Shown in pieces: positions 34,159-43,933 of a stretch of 64,000 nucleotides of DNA (positions within the stretch are counted from its first letter, which is position 1; every line of letters starts with the position of its first letter). The translations under genes and the position numbers were made by a program. Source of the stretch: Bin55 sp965220235 (GTDB taxonomy: Bacteria; Pseudomonadota; Gammaproteobacteria; Pseudomonadales; Azotimanducaceae); the NCBI GenBank assembly GCA_965220235.1, contig OZ244815.1, positions 2,356,001 to 2,420,000 of the forward strand, written 5' to 3'. Below the pieces are notes generated by a model. That model searched no databases and had not been told where the DNA came from. It saw only the letters and a list, made by a program, of their open reading frames with translations.

Positions 34159-34941
34159 ATGAACAAGACTATTGAACCTAGCACTCACTTATCCACGGCG
34201 GAGCTAGAGGAGTTCAGGACCAATGGATTCCTGAACCTCGGAAAAGCTATCTCGACGGATGACGTTTCCAAGTTTCTCACTATGTTTGACGACGATCGGA
34301 CGAACTATCCCTACATGTGGCATCCTTATGGCTACCGTCAGGAGGCAAACTACGAAGCCTTAATCAGTAGTCCTCGTTTTGACGAACTCATAAGGCATCC
34401 CGACATCCTCCCAAAGATCGAGGCATTAATGGGCGGACCCGTTTGTTTCGGAGAGATTGGTCTCAGACGGATGGGAGCATATGAAGGCGAAATCCATCAG
34501 GCGTGGCATCGAGATCGAGGATACTGGCACGAACACCCACTTCGGCTCGATTACCTTCAACTCATTGTTTACCTTACGGACGTGGATGAGTCAACCCACT
34601 GTTTCAGTATTTCGCCAGAGAATGTATCCGATGAGCCATGCAAGTTAGCAGAGGATCAACTGCAGCGACGTGCGGCTACACATCTTCACGGACCCGCAGG
34701 AACATGCGCTTTGTTTAACGTTGCGCTGTTTCATACCGCGACAACGAGACCGACTCAGTCTGACCGGAAGACCGTCCAAATTTACTACGGGCATCAGGAC
34801 CGAGCACCTTTAGCGAACGACTCCGGAATTCCAACTCCACTGAGTGATCATCCGACCGATGCGGAAACGCGATCGTTCTATGGAAATTTGAATGAACGCT
34901 CTCGCCTCTACATGCGGGCATACGGTACGGACACGAACTAA
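34159..34941 (+). CDS. Phytanoyl-CoA dioxygenase (PhyH) family protein
   Basis: 260 residues from the ATG at 34159, where the family N-terminus begins (LSTAELEEFRTNGFLNLGKAI); an ATG at 34066 would add 31 residues that look like non-coding translation. Fe(II)/2-oxoglutarate oxygenase: the HxD pair is in QAWHRDRGYW, the second His in NVALFHTATTR, and an Arg for 2-oxoglutarate shortly after. The region 33933-34158 holds nothing clear. Substrate unknown; a second PhyH gene lies at 44421. Confidence 0.87.
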   Translation: MNKTIEPSTHLSTAELEEFRTNGFLNLGKAISTDDVSKFLTMFDDDRTNYPYMWHPYGYRQEANYEALISSPRFDELIRHPDILPKIEALMGGPVCFGEIGLRRMGAYEGEIHQAWHRDRGYWHEHPLRLDYLQLIVYLTDVDESTHCFSISPENVSDEPCKLAEDQLQRRAATHLHGPAGTCALFNVALFHTATTRPTQSDRKTVQIYYGHQDRAPLANDSGIPTPLSDHPTDAETRSFYGNLNERSRLYMRAYGTDTN

Positions 34942-34975
34942 TTAGCGCGGCTTATTGATTGGTCTGCAGCGGCTA

Positions 34976-35839
34976 CTACTCCTTGCTAGTGTTCACAATC
35001 GGTTGCGTGCTTTTATCGGCGCAAAGTACAACGAGGAGATTACTTACCATCGAGGCTTTTCGCTCTTCATCGAGCTCAACGACTCCCCGTGCTGAGAGGT
35101 CGTTAAGCGCCATTTGAACCATACTCACCGCACCCTCAACGATCTTTTCTCTTGCTTCGACGATAGCTCCGGCCTGCTGTCGTTGCAGCATCGCCGAGGC
35201 GATTTCAGGCGCGTACGCAAGATGAGTAATGCGCGCTTCCAGCACTTCTAGTCCAGCTTGATTCAACCGCCCCTGAATCTCACTCTCAAGTTGATCGGTT
35301 ACCACTTTGGTATCGCCACGTAACGACACAACATCGTCATCCGTTGAGTCGTAGGGGTATTGTGTCGCCATGCTGCGTACTGCTGCTTCGCTTTGTACAC
35401 GCATGAAATTCACGTAGTCATCAACCTGAAAGCAAGCTTCCGCCGTATCAACCACTCGCCAAACAACCACAGCGGCGATCTCTACCGGGTTTCCATTCGC
35501 GTCGTTTACTTTCGAACGCTCAGTCTCGAAATTACGGACCCGAACCGAGATTCGACGTTTTGTGAAAAACGGATTCATCCATCGCAATCCCGCTTCATGT
35601 ACTGTCCCAACATATCGACCGAAGAATTGCATAACTCGAGCTTCATTCGGGTGAACGACAAACAAACCAAACATCAAGAACAGCAAAACCGGGAAAACAA
35701 CGACTGAAATGATGATGGTGGGGATCAGCCCGAAAATCACGCTGACAATGAACAACGCGATGTCACCAAGCAGAAGAACCAATAAAACGAAGAACACCAA
35801 CAAGCCCGATGGTGCCGTACGTGCGATTTCCTTAAACAC
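34976..35839 (-). CDS. SPFH (band 7) domain membrane protein
   Basis: 287 residues. A hydrophobic N-terminal region with two membrane segments (about 12-35 and 38-62) is followed by an SPFH domain: VVHPNEARVMQFFGRYVGTVHEAGLRWMNPF, then EIAAVVVWRVVDTAEACFQVDDY and TQLQ-like QLESEIQGRLNQAGLEVLEARITHLAYAPEIASAMLQRQQA. Such proteins form oligomeric rings on the inner membrane and organise proteases or lipids. Lone gene, convergent with the PhyH gene; the following 218-base gap (35840-36057) has no clear feature. Confidence 0.88.
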   Translation of the reverse strand: MFKEIARTAPSGLLVFFVLLVLLLGDIALFIVSVIFGLIPTIIISVVVFPVLLFLMFGLFVVHPNEARVMQFFGRYVGTVHEAGLRWMNPFFTKRRISVRVRNFETERSKVNDANGNPVEIAAVVVWRVVDTAEACFQVDDYVNFMRVQSEAAVRSMATQYPYDSTDDDVVSLRGDTKVVTDQLESEIQGRLNQAGLEVLEARITHLAYAPEIASAMLQRQQAGAIVEAREKIVEGAVSMVQMALNDLSARGVVELDEERKASMVSNLLVVLCADKSTQPIVNTSKE

Positions 35840-36057
35840 GACGATTACCCGACGAAGTAATGACCGAGTTATAAAGAATAGCGAGAACGCTTGATCAGAC
35901 CTCGATCAGCGATTAATCTTTGAGTATCACCGAGTCTCTATTCGTCGACTCGGTACTTCGGAACCACACTGAAGCACGCCGTGTAGACGACGGCACACTG
36001 CGTTTGGTATGGATTAGTCTTTAGATACGGTCATCGCCGCGACCTACGGCGAAGGCT

Positions 36058-36486
36058 CTAAACGGTTGCGCGCTGACCACGCAAGTATTGTGCTTCCTGC
36101 TTGATTCGAGAAACCATGGAGCGAAGTCCATTGCCCCGAGTCGGACTCAAATGTGACAAAAGATCCAGTTCGGCAAACAATTCATCCACATCTTCAGCGA
36201 CGATTCGATCTGGGGACTGTAGCTGAAACACCGTCATTAATATGGCGATAAGACCTCGGACAATGAATGCGTCGCTGTCCAATTGAATCGTCACTTGGTC
36301 GGAGTTCTTGTCATAGCCTATGACAATCCATACTAGGCTCTGGCAGCCTTTGACAAGATGCTCCTCGACGCGGAGTTCAGATGGCATATTAGGTAGCGTC
36401 TTTCCAAGATCGATGATGTACCGATAACGATCTTCCCAGTCATCAAGAAACTCGAAAGTCTCTTTAACTTCCTCTAGTGTAAGCAC
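36058..36486 (-). CDS. sufE: Cysteine desulfuration protein SufE
   Basis: 142 residues. SufE takes the persulfide sulfur from SufS and hands it to SufB. The acceptor Cys sits in the VEEHLVKGCQSLVWIVIG loop, and the SufE core helices RYRYIIDLGKTLPNMP and VRGLIAILMTVFQLQSPDRI are clear. Last gene of the suf operon, four bases after sufT. Confidence 0.95.
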   Translation of the reverse strand: MLTLEEVKETFEFLDDWEDRYRYIIDLGKTLPNMPSELRVEEHLVKGCQSLVWIVIGYDKNSDQVTIQLDSDAFIVRGLIAILMTVFQLQSPDRIVAEDVDELFAELDLLSHLSPTRGNGLRSMVSRIKQEAQYLRGQRATV

Positions 36487-36490
36487 TTGG

Positions 36491-37015
36491 CTAGAACAAA
36501 CCTAGATCTAGTTGCGCTTCTTCCGACATCATGTCACGTGACCAGGGTGGGTCAAACACAAGCGAGACATTCGTATCCGACACCAACGGAACACGTTGAA
36601 GGCGTCGCTTTACGTCTTCCACCAGAACTGGTCCCATACCGCAACCCGGCGCTGTTAGCGTCATCTCGATGTCGACCCGGCTGTCATTCACAGCTACATC
36701 GTAGACCAATCCGAGATCGACGATATTTACCGGAATCTCCGGATCATGTACGGTCCGAAGTGCCTGCCATACCTGTTCTTCAGAAATCTTACCGTCGTCT
36801 GGGGTTTCGAACGTCAATATTTCAGGCTCGAAACCGAGCGCGTCTGCATCTTCGCTCTCGATTCGCGCCATATTACCGTTGTGAACCACCGTATACGTAC
36901 CGCCGAGCGCTTGCGTCAGCGTAACAAATACGCCTTGTGGGATAGTAAGTTCGGTGCCGGTTGGGACGAGTCGAGCCGTAACAGTACGCTGGACTGGTAT
37001 GACCCTACGTTCCAC
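36491..37015 (-). CDS. sufT: Iron-sulfur assembly protein SufT (MIP18/PaaD family)
   Basis: 174 residues. The N-terminal 90 residues are the SufT-specific part and the rest is the MIP18-type domain with VHDPEIPVNIVDLGLVYDV and the conserved Cys in LTAPGCGMGPVLVEDV. SufT takes part in maturation of Fe-S proteins under high demand. It overlaps the A-type carrier gene by 11 bases. Confidence 0.93.
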   Translation of the reverse strand: MERRVIPVQRTVTARLVPTGTELTIPQGVFVTLTQALGGTYTVVHNGNMARIESEDADALGFEPEILTFETPDDGKISEEQVWQALRTVHDPEIPVNIVDLGLVYDVAVNDSRVDIEMTLTAPGCGMGPVLVEDVKRRLQRVPLVSDTNVSLVFDPPWSRDMMSEEAQLDLGLF

Positions 37016-37361
37016 GGAGTGAAAAACTCTCGCCGCACCCGCAATGAGTATCGGCGTTTGGGTTCTCGAACTTAAGAGAAGAGTTTAAACCTTCGGAAAC
37101 AAGATCAATATGAGTTCCCCGGAGCAAATCCCAATGTTGGTTGTCGACGACAACCTTTACGTTGTCATCGAATTCGAATACACGTGAATCGTCCGGGATC
37201 GCGTCAAGAAACTTGAGCGCATACATATAGCCGTTACAACCACTTTCGGTAACGTGTAGTTGTAATCCCGTCGCTTTTTCCTGATTGAGCTGTTTTCGAA
37301 CATGCTGTTGTGCCGAATCACTCAACGAGATGGTGGACGGATCAAATGTTGCGGTTTGCAC
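37005..37361 (-). CDS. A-type Fe-S carrier protein (SufA/IscA/ErpA family)
   Basis: 118 residues, HesB/IscA fold. Three cluster-binding cysteines are present: C in VTESGCNGYMYAL and the pair in HCGCGESFSL at the end. It accepts an Fe-S cluster from the SufBCD scaffold for delivery. Which of SufA, IscA or ErpA it is cannot be settled by eye; the suf context favours SufA. Ten bases after sufS. Confidence 0.93.
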   Translation of the reverse strand: MQTATFDPSTISLSDSAQQHVRKQLNQEKATGLQLHVTESGCNGYMYALKFLDAIPDDSRVFEFDDNVKVVVDNQHWDLLRGTHIDLVSEGLNSSLKFENPNADTHCGCGESFSLRGT

Positions 37362-37371
37362 AGATAGAAAG

Positions 37372-38574
37372 CTAGGAAGTGAGGATTTCTCGGGCTTTTT
37401 CGACCGAAGCTATGAGTTTTTCAATGTCTTCGCTTGAATTATAGATTGCGAAAGAGGCTCGCACGGTACCCGGAATTCCGAGTTTTGCCATCAGAGGCAT
37501 CGCGCAATGGTGCCCTGTTCGTACAGCAACTCCTTGGTTATCCATCAGTACGCCAACGTCGCTGTGGTGAGAACCTTTGATGTTGAATGACACCACCGGT
37601 GCCTTTTCTGCCGCTTCGCCTACGATCTCGACTCCCTCGACCTGAAGTAAACCGGACGTCGCATCGCGCAGCAATCCCATTTCATGCGCATAGACCTGTT
37701 CGGTGTCTAGAGAATCCATGTATTCAATCGCAGCTCGCATCCCAATCGCACCTGCAATGTTCGGCGTACCCGCCTCGAAACGGTAAGGCATCTTTTGATA
37801 CGTCGTACGTTCGAGTCGGACCTCTTCGATCATTTCGCCGCCGCTTTGCCATGGAGACGCTTCAGCCATCAGACTCTCACGAGCATAAAGTGCTCCGATA
37901 CCCGTCGGTCCGTACATCTTGTGAGCAGAAAAGGCATAGAAATCGCAATCTAGATCACGCACATCGATTGGCATATGTGGTGCGGCTTGAGCGCCATCGA
38001 TGATGGTTACCGCGTCGACATGCCGGGCCTTGGCAACCATCTCCTTAATCGGATTAACGGTACCAAGCGCATTGGATACATGCGCAATCGCAACAATCCT
38101 GGTACGTGGCGAGAGAAGCGATTCATAGTGATCTTGATCTAGCTCACCGTTCGGAAGTACGCGGATGGCTCTTAATCGCGCACCGGCTCTATCGCAGACC
38201 ATTTGCCATGGGACAATGTTCGAGTGGTGTTCCAGCTCCGAGATAACGACCTCGTCATCTGGGCCTAGTACATCCGCGGCATAGGTCCACGCGACTAGAT
38301 TGATGCCTTCTGTGGTACCTCGAGTCCAAATCACTTCTTCGGGTTTCGGCGCGTTGACGAATTCGGCCACCACCTGTCGGCTACGCTCAAACTCTTCGGT
38401 CGCCAGCGTGCTGAGCGCATGAACACCACGATGCACATTCGCGTTGTGTTCGGTGTAGTACGTGCGCAAGGCGTCTAACACGGACTCCGGTTTTTGCGTC
38501 GTAGCCGCGTTGTCGAGGTAGACGTCGTTTGGTCGCTTTCTAAACAACGGAAACGCGTCGCGAAATGGACTCAT
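37372..38574 (-). CDS. sufS: Cysteine desulfurase SufS
   Basis: 400 residues, fold-type I PLP enzyme, group II desulfurase. YLDNAATTQKPESVLDAL near the start, ELEHHSNIVPWQ, the PLP lysine in FYAFSAHKMYGPTGIGALY, and the active-site Cys in AVRTGHHCAMPLM. It removes sulfur from cysteine to give a persulfide passed to SufE. Overlaps sufD by 4 bases. Confidence 0.97.
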   Translation of the reverse strand: MSPFRDAFPLFRKRPNDVYLDNAATTQKPESVLDALRTYYTEHNANVHRGVHALSTLATEEFERSRQVVAEFVNAPKPEEVIWTRGTTEGINLVAWTYAADVLGPDDEVVISELEHHSNIVPWQMVCDRAGARLRAIRVLPNGELDQDHYESLLSPRTRIVAIAHVSNALGTVNPIKEMVAKARHVDAVTIIDGAQAAPHMPIDVRDLDCDFYAFSAHKMYGPTGIGALYARESLMAEASPWQSGGEMIEEVRLERTTYQKMPYRFEAGTPNIAGAIGMRAAIEYMDSLDTEQVYAHEMGLLRDATSGLLQVEGVEIVGEAAEKAPVVSFNIKGSHHSDVGVLMDNQGVAVRTGHHCAMPLMAKLGIPGTVRASFAIYNSSEDIEKLIASVEKAREILTS

Positions 38575-39683
38575 AGATCGAGCAGTGAAGTACCGCCTTC
38601 AGAATGAACGACTTGACGCAGAAATCCCTTCGTCAGCATCGCACGAGCCGATTCCTCGTTGATACCTCGGGAACGCATGAGGAAGAGCGAGTCGTCATCT
38701 AGCTGGCCAGTGGTCGCCCCGTGCGAGCAGATAACGTCATCAGTGTAGATTTCGAGTTCCGGTTGCGCATGAGCCCGTGACTGCGGACTCAACGCAATGT
38801 TGCGATTCGTCAGATGCGCTTCAGACTCGCTCGCGCCTCGGTCGATACGAATAAAGCCGCTAAACACACTCCTCGCACGATCGTCGACAACACCATGAAA
38901 CGACTGTTCACTATGACTATTCCCGACCCGGTGATTCATGTACACCTGGGTATCCAAATGGTCGTTGCCGTCGACCAGCCAACCGCCGCTTAAAGTGGCT
39001 CTAGCACGTTCTCCCATTACGTTCACGATCACGTCATTTCTGCGAATCTTTGAACCTTTGGACGCAAGATGCAGATTCAACGTCGAACCTTCGGCTAGCC
39101 ACACGACTAGACAGTGATATCCAACGCCTTCGTTTTGTGGCATCGTTAATTCGTAGTTCAAAGTTGCGTCGTCGCGCAAGTGGCACAACGAGATACGGTT
39201 ACCGCTCTCAAATTTCTCTTCTACGTTCAAACAGGCGTTTTGCGCTACGGACATTAGATGTCGGTCGACCGAACCCGCGGCATCTGAGACGGACGCGTGT
39301 GCTGTCTTCGTCGTTGCGAGCAGTTTCGTACCTGAGCGAAACAGTAGACCATTGATGTCGAGCAACGGAAAGTCGCCTAAGCTGTCGCTAGAGCCTAACT
39401 CAACCAATTGACCGCCATTCTCTGGCTGGTCAAGTCGACGAACCTCAACATCGTGACTAGACTCAAGCGAATCGCGCGTCTCCGACAACTCCAGTGCGCC
39501 TTCGACGAGCGTTAAAAAATCGGAGTACTGCCAGCGTCCCTTCCAAGGAAGCGGGAATCCGTTGCTATTCAGCGCAGTGCGCGATGGAGTGCGATCCAAC
39601 CAAGGTGTTTCGCGCACTTCCTGCGCAAGCACACGGTTCAGCAGATCGCCGTGTGTTGAGCCGGCGGCTTGCGCGACCGTCAT
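38571..39683 (-). CDS. sufD: Fe-S cluster scaffold subunit SufD
   Basis: 370 residues. The SufB/D beta-helix core is clear: GNSHSEQSFHGVVDDRARSVFSGFI, PQSRAHAQPELEIYTDDVICSHGATTGQLDDDSLFLMRSRGI. SufD partners SufB on the SufC2 ATPase; the invariant His in CSHGATTG is present. The start shares one base with the sufC stop. Confidence 0.95.
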   Translation of the reverse strand: MTVAQAAGSTHGDLLNRVLAQEVRETPWLDRTPSRTALNSNGFPLPWKGRWQYSDFLTLVEGALELSETRDSLESSHDVEVRRLDQPENGGQLVELGSSDSLGDFPLLDINGLLFRSGTKLLATTKTAHASVSDAAGSVDRHLMSVAQNACLNVEEKFESGNRISLCHLRDDATLNYELTMPQNEGVGYHCLVVWLAEGSTLNLHLASKGSKIRRNDVIVNVMGERARATLSGGWLVDGNDHLDTQVYMNHRVGNSHSEQSFHGVVDDRARSVFSGFIRIDRGASESEAHLTNRNIALSPQSRAHAQPELEIYTDDVICSHGATTGQLDDDSLFLMRSRGINEESARAMLTKGFLRQVVHSEGGTSLLDL

Positions 39684-40432
39684 TACGCTTCGCCTAAGCC
39701 AACGTAGCCTTGGGTTTCAACCTCATGTGCTAGTTGCGCGTCGCCTGACTTCACGATGGTTCCGTTAACCATGATGTGGACAAAGTCGACGTTCACGAAA
39801 TTCAAGAGCCGTTGATAGTGCGTGACCAATACGACGCCATTGTCGTCTGACCGAAATTCGTTGATACCGCGAGCGACAACCTGCAAAGCGTCAACGTCTA
39901 AGCCAGAATCAGTCTCATCAAGAAAAGCTAGCTTAGGTTGCAGGAGCATCAGCTGAAGAATCTCGTTCCGCTTTTTCTCGCCACCAGAAAACCCGACGTT
40001 GACGAATCGCTTAAGAAACTCAGTACTCAGTTCTAGACGTTTTGAGATTTCCCGTACTTGCACCATGAAGTCACGGGTATTCATCTCTTCTTCGCCCATG
40101 GAGATGCGATGACTATCGATCGCAACTTTCAAGAACTCCATATTCGTAACGCCAGGAATCTCGATCGGGTGCTGAAAACCGAGAAACAAGCCACTAAGCG
40201 CTCTGTCCTCCACCGACATACCGTTCACCGGCGCACCCATCAATTCCATGTCACCCGTCGTGACACTGTACCCATCGCGTCCCCCTAAGATGTTCGACAA
40301 GGTACTTTTTCCTGAGCCGTTTGGCCCCATGATGGCGTGAACTTCGCCCGCATTAACGGTCAGATCTATTCCATTTAAGATCTGTTTTTCGTCAACGCTC
40401 GCAACCAGCCCCCGCAGCTCGAGCAATTTCAA
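39683..40432 (-). CDS. sufC: SufC ABC-type ATPase of the Fe-S scaffold
   Basis: 249 residues. Walker A GPNGSGKSTLSNIL, signature FSGGEKKRNEILQ, Walker B PKLAFLDETDSGLDVDAL and the H-loop VLVTHYQRLL. SufC powers conformational changes of the SufBC2D complex. Overlaps sufB by 4 bases. Confidence 0.97.
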   Translation of the reverse strand: MKLLELRGLVASVDEKQILNGIDLTVNAGEVHAIMGPNGSGKSTLSNILGGRDGYSVTTGDMELMGAPVNGMSVEDRALSGLFLGFQHPIEIPGVTNMEFLKVAIDSHRISMGEEEMNTRDFMVQVREISKRLELSTEFLKRFVNVGFSGGEKKRNEILQLMLLQPKLAFLDETDSGLDVDALQVVARGINEFRSDDNGVVLVTHYQRLLNFVNVDFVHIMVNGTIVKSGDAQLAHEVETQGYVGLGEA

Positions 40433-41901
40433 CCAACGGCACCTTCTAAGCTAACTTCAAGGAGTTTAGACGCTTCGACGGCGAACTCCATTGGTAATTC
40501 CCTCAGCACTTCCTTACAGAAGCCATTTACGATCATCGCGACAGCCTTCTCGGCATCGATCCCGCGCTGACGACACAGAAACAGTTGGTCCTCGCTCACT
40601 TTTGATGTCGTTGCTTCGTGTTCCACGATGGCATCATCGCGCTGAGACTCTATTGTCGGAAACGTGTGCGCGGCACAATCGCTCCCGATCAAAAGCGAGT
40701 CACACTGAGTGAAATTCCTCGCTTTCTTTGCGCCCGGATTCATACGTACGCGTCCACGGTAAGCGTTCGAGCTGTTCCCAGCACTGATCCCTTTCGAAAT
40801 GATGGTACTGGACGTATTGCGACCGATGTGGGTCATTTTTGATCCCGTGTCGGCTTGTTGATGATTGTTCGTGATCGCTACGGAATAGAACTCGCCGACT
40901 GAGTTGTCGCCCCGCAAGATGACGCTCGGGTACTTCCACGTGATTGCAGATCCGGTTTCGACTTGCGTCCAGCTGATATGTGAATTTGCGCCGCGGCAAA
41001 CACCACGCTTGGTGACGAAGTTGTAGATACCACCGTTTCCGTCGGCATCACCTGGGTACCAGTTTTGAACCGTTGAGTATTTGATAGACGCATCCTCGAG
41101 CGCGACCAACTCGACCACTGCGGCGTGCAGCTGGTTCTCGTCTCGCATCGGTGCCGTACAACCTTCGAGGTAACTAACGTAGGATCCCTCATCGGCGATG
41201 ATTAACGTACGTTCAAACTGACCCGTATTCTGAGCATTAATTCGGAAATAGGTGGATAGTTCCATTGGACAGCGAACGCCCTTCGGAACATACACAAACG
41301 AACCATCACTAAAGACCGCCGAATTTAGAGCCGCGAAGTAATTGTCTGATTGAGGAACCACCGAACCTAAGTACGCACGCACTATTTCAGGGTGGTTTTC
41401 AACCGCTTCGCTAAACGAGCAGAAGATCACGCCATGTTCGCGCAGTTCTTCCTGGAATGTAGTTGCCACTGAAACGCTATCAAACACGGCATCTACGGCA
41501 ACCCGCGGCGCATCAGGATCTCGCTCTACACCGGCAAGTAGCTCTTGTTCATGAAGTGGGATACCTAGTTTTTCGTAGGTCCGCAGCAGTTCCGGATCAA
41601 CTTCGTCGAGGCTCTTGGGTTTGTCCCCGGTGGGTGCGGCGAAATACGAGATCGCCTGATAGTCGATCGGTTCATAATCGACTCTTGCCCAAGTCGGTTC
41701 GGGCATGTCGAGCCAACGCCGATAGGCTTCCAATCGCCAATCTAACAGCCAAGCTGGCTCATTCTTGCGCTTGGAAATCTCAGTGATGACCGCTTCGTCG
41801 AGACCCGGTGGGATGGTCTCCTGTTCGATGTCGGTGACGAATCCTGCTGCGTACTCTTTACCGATGAAATCGTGAGCGACTGAGGGTGATTGTTCCGACA
41901 T
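40429..41901 (-). CDS. sufB: Fe-S cluster assembly scaffold SufB
   Basis: 490 residues from the ATG at 41901; the frame is open to a GTG at 41988, but the candidate promoter lies in that extension. The SufB landmarks are present: VFCSFSEAVENHPEIV-like segment, YVPKGVRCPMELSTYFRIN, SYVSYLEGCTAPM, and the sulfur/cluster-related Cys and His residues of the core (ECDSLLIG-like CDSLLIGSDCAAHTFP). It is the scaffold on which the cluster forms. First gene of sufBCDS-A-T-E; no IscR or SufR regulator gene lies next to it. Confidence 0.96.
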   Translation of the reverse strand: MSEQSPSVAHDFIGKEYAAGFVTDIEQETIPPGLDEAVITEISKRKNEPAWLLDWRLEAYRRWLDMPEPTWARVDYEPIDYQAISYFAAPTGDKPKSLDEVDPELLRTYEKLGIPLHEQELLAGVERDPDAPRVAVDAVFDSVSVATTFQEELREHGVIFCSFSEAVENHPEIVRAYLGSVVPQSDNYFAALNSAVFSDGSFVYVPKGVRCPMELSTYFRINAQNTGQFERTLIIADEGSYVSYLEGCTAPMRDENQLHAAVVELVALEDASIKYSTVQNWYPGDADGNGGIYNFVTKRGVCRGANSHISWTQVETGSAITWKYPSVILRGDNSVGEFYSVAITNNHQQADTGSKMTHIGRNTSSTIISKGISAGNSSNAYRGRVRMNPGAKKARNFTQCDSLLIGSDCAAHTFPTIESQRDDAIVEHEATTSKVSEDQLFLCRQRGIDAEKAVAMIVNGFCKEVLRELPMEFAVEASKLLEVSLEGAVG

Positions 41902-41958
41902 AAAGCACTGTCTCGAAGGGATTTGAATTTTAGTGAAGAACCACCTTCTTGCGCTCAT

Positions 41959-41987
41959 ACTATATAGAGTACCGACGTACTTCGTCA
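41959..41987 (-). promoter_or_regulatory. Candidate suf operon promoter
   Basis: On the minus strand TGACGA (41982-41987) and TATAGT (41959-41964) are 17 bases apart, leaving about 50 bases to the sufB ATG. The -10 is good and the -35 is weak, as expected if an activator is used. No clear IscR-type palindrome was seen. Confidence 0.45.
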
Positions 41988-42046
41988 CTTCAGTTAGGAC
42001 CGCGACAATCCACTTAGGCTAGACATGCAACAGTAAGGGTTTCACA

Positions 42047-43933
42047 TTGAGCGTCCAATTAGCACACCTCGACTCACAAGCAGCATATTCCGACCGACGA
42101 GCATTCGGGGACTATGGCGAGTTTGCGGTCGCCGAATTCCAAATCACATACGACGTCGACCCCCAGGACGCTGCTAATTCACGTATCGTCGATCTCGACA
42201 AAGCGCCACCTACGAGCGATGGCAAGTTGCGATTCCGAGGCAATGCGCGCATGGTGTACCCTAAAGATACGACACCATCTTGTCTCCTGGTAGATGTACC
42301 TAACCGAGGTAGACCCACAGCGTTCAGTTTCAACCGCCCGGCACCTTCCGAACTACAGACAACCAATATGCCGAGTGGCGATGGGTTTCTCTGCCGACAT
42401 GGATTTGCGGTGTTAAGCGTCGGTTGGCAATTCGACGCCGAAGGGATGAATCTGGAGGTTCCCGAGGCACTCGAAAACAACCATCGAATCGTCGGCGAGG
42501 CGATTTGCCAGATGCAACCTACTCGCGACACGACCTCCCTGCTTGTAGGACAAGGTGGCGTTTTCACGTACGAACCCACAGGCAAAGGTCGGCTGTATCA
42601 ACGTGCAAGTACGCAAGCACCGTATGAACTGGTCGATAGCGGTGCATGGCGATTTGGCCGACTTCGGGATGGCGAATTCGATACCAGTACCAGATACATA
42701 TCGAAAGAAGGGGGCTTCTCGAAAGGTGTCGTGTATACCCTCGTATACGAAACCGTTGGCGCTCCGGTCGTCGGACTGGGTCTACTCGCATTGCGAGATG
42801 CAGCTGCTTTCTTTAAATACGACTTCGATTGGCCACAAGACAAACCTTCCTTCGCGATCGGGTACGGTGCTTCACAAACCGGTCGAATCCTTCGACATTT
42901 CTTATACGAAGGGCTAAACGACGATGAAAACGGGCGCAAGGTATTCGATGCGGTGATTCCACATATCGCAGGCGGACAGCGCGGCGACTTCAATCACCGA
43001 TTTGCACAACCTGGCAGTATGGGAATACCCGCTGCTGGACAGCGGTTCCCTTTCGCTGCGCGCTCGACGACCGATGAACTAACCCAGCAACACGCAGGAT
43101 TACTGGATCAGTGCAACCACCCACCGAAGGTGCTGAGCACCAATACTTCATGGGAGTATTGGCGAGGAGATGCTGCGCTCATTCACGTGTCGTCCGACGG
43201 AACGCAAGACATACCTCCTCAAGACAACGAGCGCATTTACATGTTCGCCGGTACGCACCACATCAACGGCATACTACCGATAACAGACCGGCTCGCGTTG
43301 ACAGGGGAACAGCTACCCTACCCTCTAAACACGATCTCATACACCCCATTACTACGCGCAGTGCTCCACAATGCGCTAGCTTGGGTACGCGATGGACTAG
43401 AACCACCCGATTCTCGTTATCCCCAGCTTAGTGATCACTCACTGGTCGGAAGAGAGGTGGTAGTCGACAGATTCGCACAGTCACCGCGCTTTCAGCACTT
43501 GCCTAACGCGGAAAATCTACCCGGATTGTGGCACACGGACCTCGGTGCCGACGTCAGAAACGGCGTATGTGATCACCCAGCGAAATTGCTTTCGAGATAC
43601 CCTCGCTTGGTATCAAACGTTGATGAGAGTCTCAATGAAGTCGCAGGCGTCCGACTTCCGGAAATCGCTGTACCGATAGGGATCCACTCGGGTTGGAATC
43701 CAAGGCATCCTTTACACGGTGCGCCTGATCAAACGGCAGCGTTCGCAGGATTCTCGGTTTTTGATGGTTTGGATTGCGTACCCGAATCCCGCAACGCTTG
43801 TCACGAACTCGTATCTCAGGTAACTGACGACTTAATCGACGCGCGATACGTCCTAGCCGAAGATCGTGAACTCGTGATCGACAACGCAATGAAGCGTTAC
43901 GACGCGGCGCAAGCTGCGTCTACTGCCAAATAG
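42047..43933 (+). CDS. Large alpha/beta hydrolase (Abhydrolase_10 type)
   Basis: 628 residues from a TTG with AAGGG 7 bases upstream. Pattern of the alpha/beta-hydrolase domain family known as Abhydrolase_10: an N-terminal beta-rich cap, then the nucleophile elbow GYGASQTGRILRHFLYEGLN, VFDAVIPHIAGGQRGDFNHRFAQP, and a C-terminal YPQLSDHSLV segment. The candidate catalytic Ser is in GASQTG. No signal peptide, so cytoplasmic. The final 14 bases overlap the convergent DUF1761 gene. Substrate unknown. Confidence 0.85.
   Translation: MSVQLAHLDSQAAYSDRRAFGDYGEFAVAEFQITYDVDPQDAANSRIVDLDKAPPTSDGKLRFRGNARMVYPKDTTPSCLLVDVPNRGRPTAFSFNRPAPSELQTTNMPSGDGFLCRHGFAVLSVGWQFDAEGMNLEVPEALENNHRIVGEAICQMQPTRDTTSLLVGQGGVFTYEPTGKGRLYQRASTQAPYELVDSGAWRFGRLRDGEFDTSTRYISKEGGFSKGVVYTLVYETVGAPVVGLGLLALRDAAAFFKYDFDWPQDKPSFAIGYGASQTGRILRHFLYEGLNDDENGRKVFDAVIPHIAGGQRGDFNHRFAQPGSMGIPAAGQRFPFAARSTTDELTQQHAGLLDQCNHPPKVLSTNTSWEYWRGDAALIHVSSDGTQDIPPQDNERIYMFAGTHHINGILPITDRLALTGEQLPYPLNTISYTPLLRAVLHNALAWVRDGLEPPDSRYPQLSDHSLVGREVVVDRFAQSPRFQHLPNAENLPGLWHTDLGADVRNGVCDHPAKLLSRYPRLVSNVDESLNEVAGVRLPEIAVPIGIHSGWNPRHPLHGAPDQTAAFAGFSVFDGLDCVPESRNACHELVSQVTDDLIDARYVLAEDRELVIDNAMKRYDAAQAASTAK

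Noticed and set aside
41902..41988. Upstream extension of sufB to the GTG at 41988
   Set aside because: The added 29 residues do not match SufB N-termini and overlap a good -10 box.
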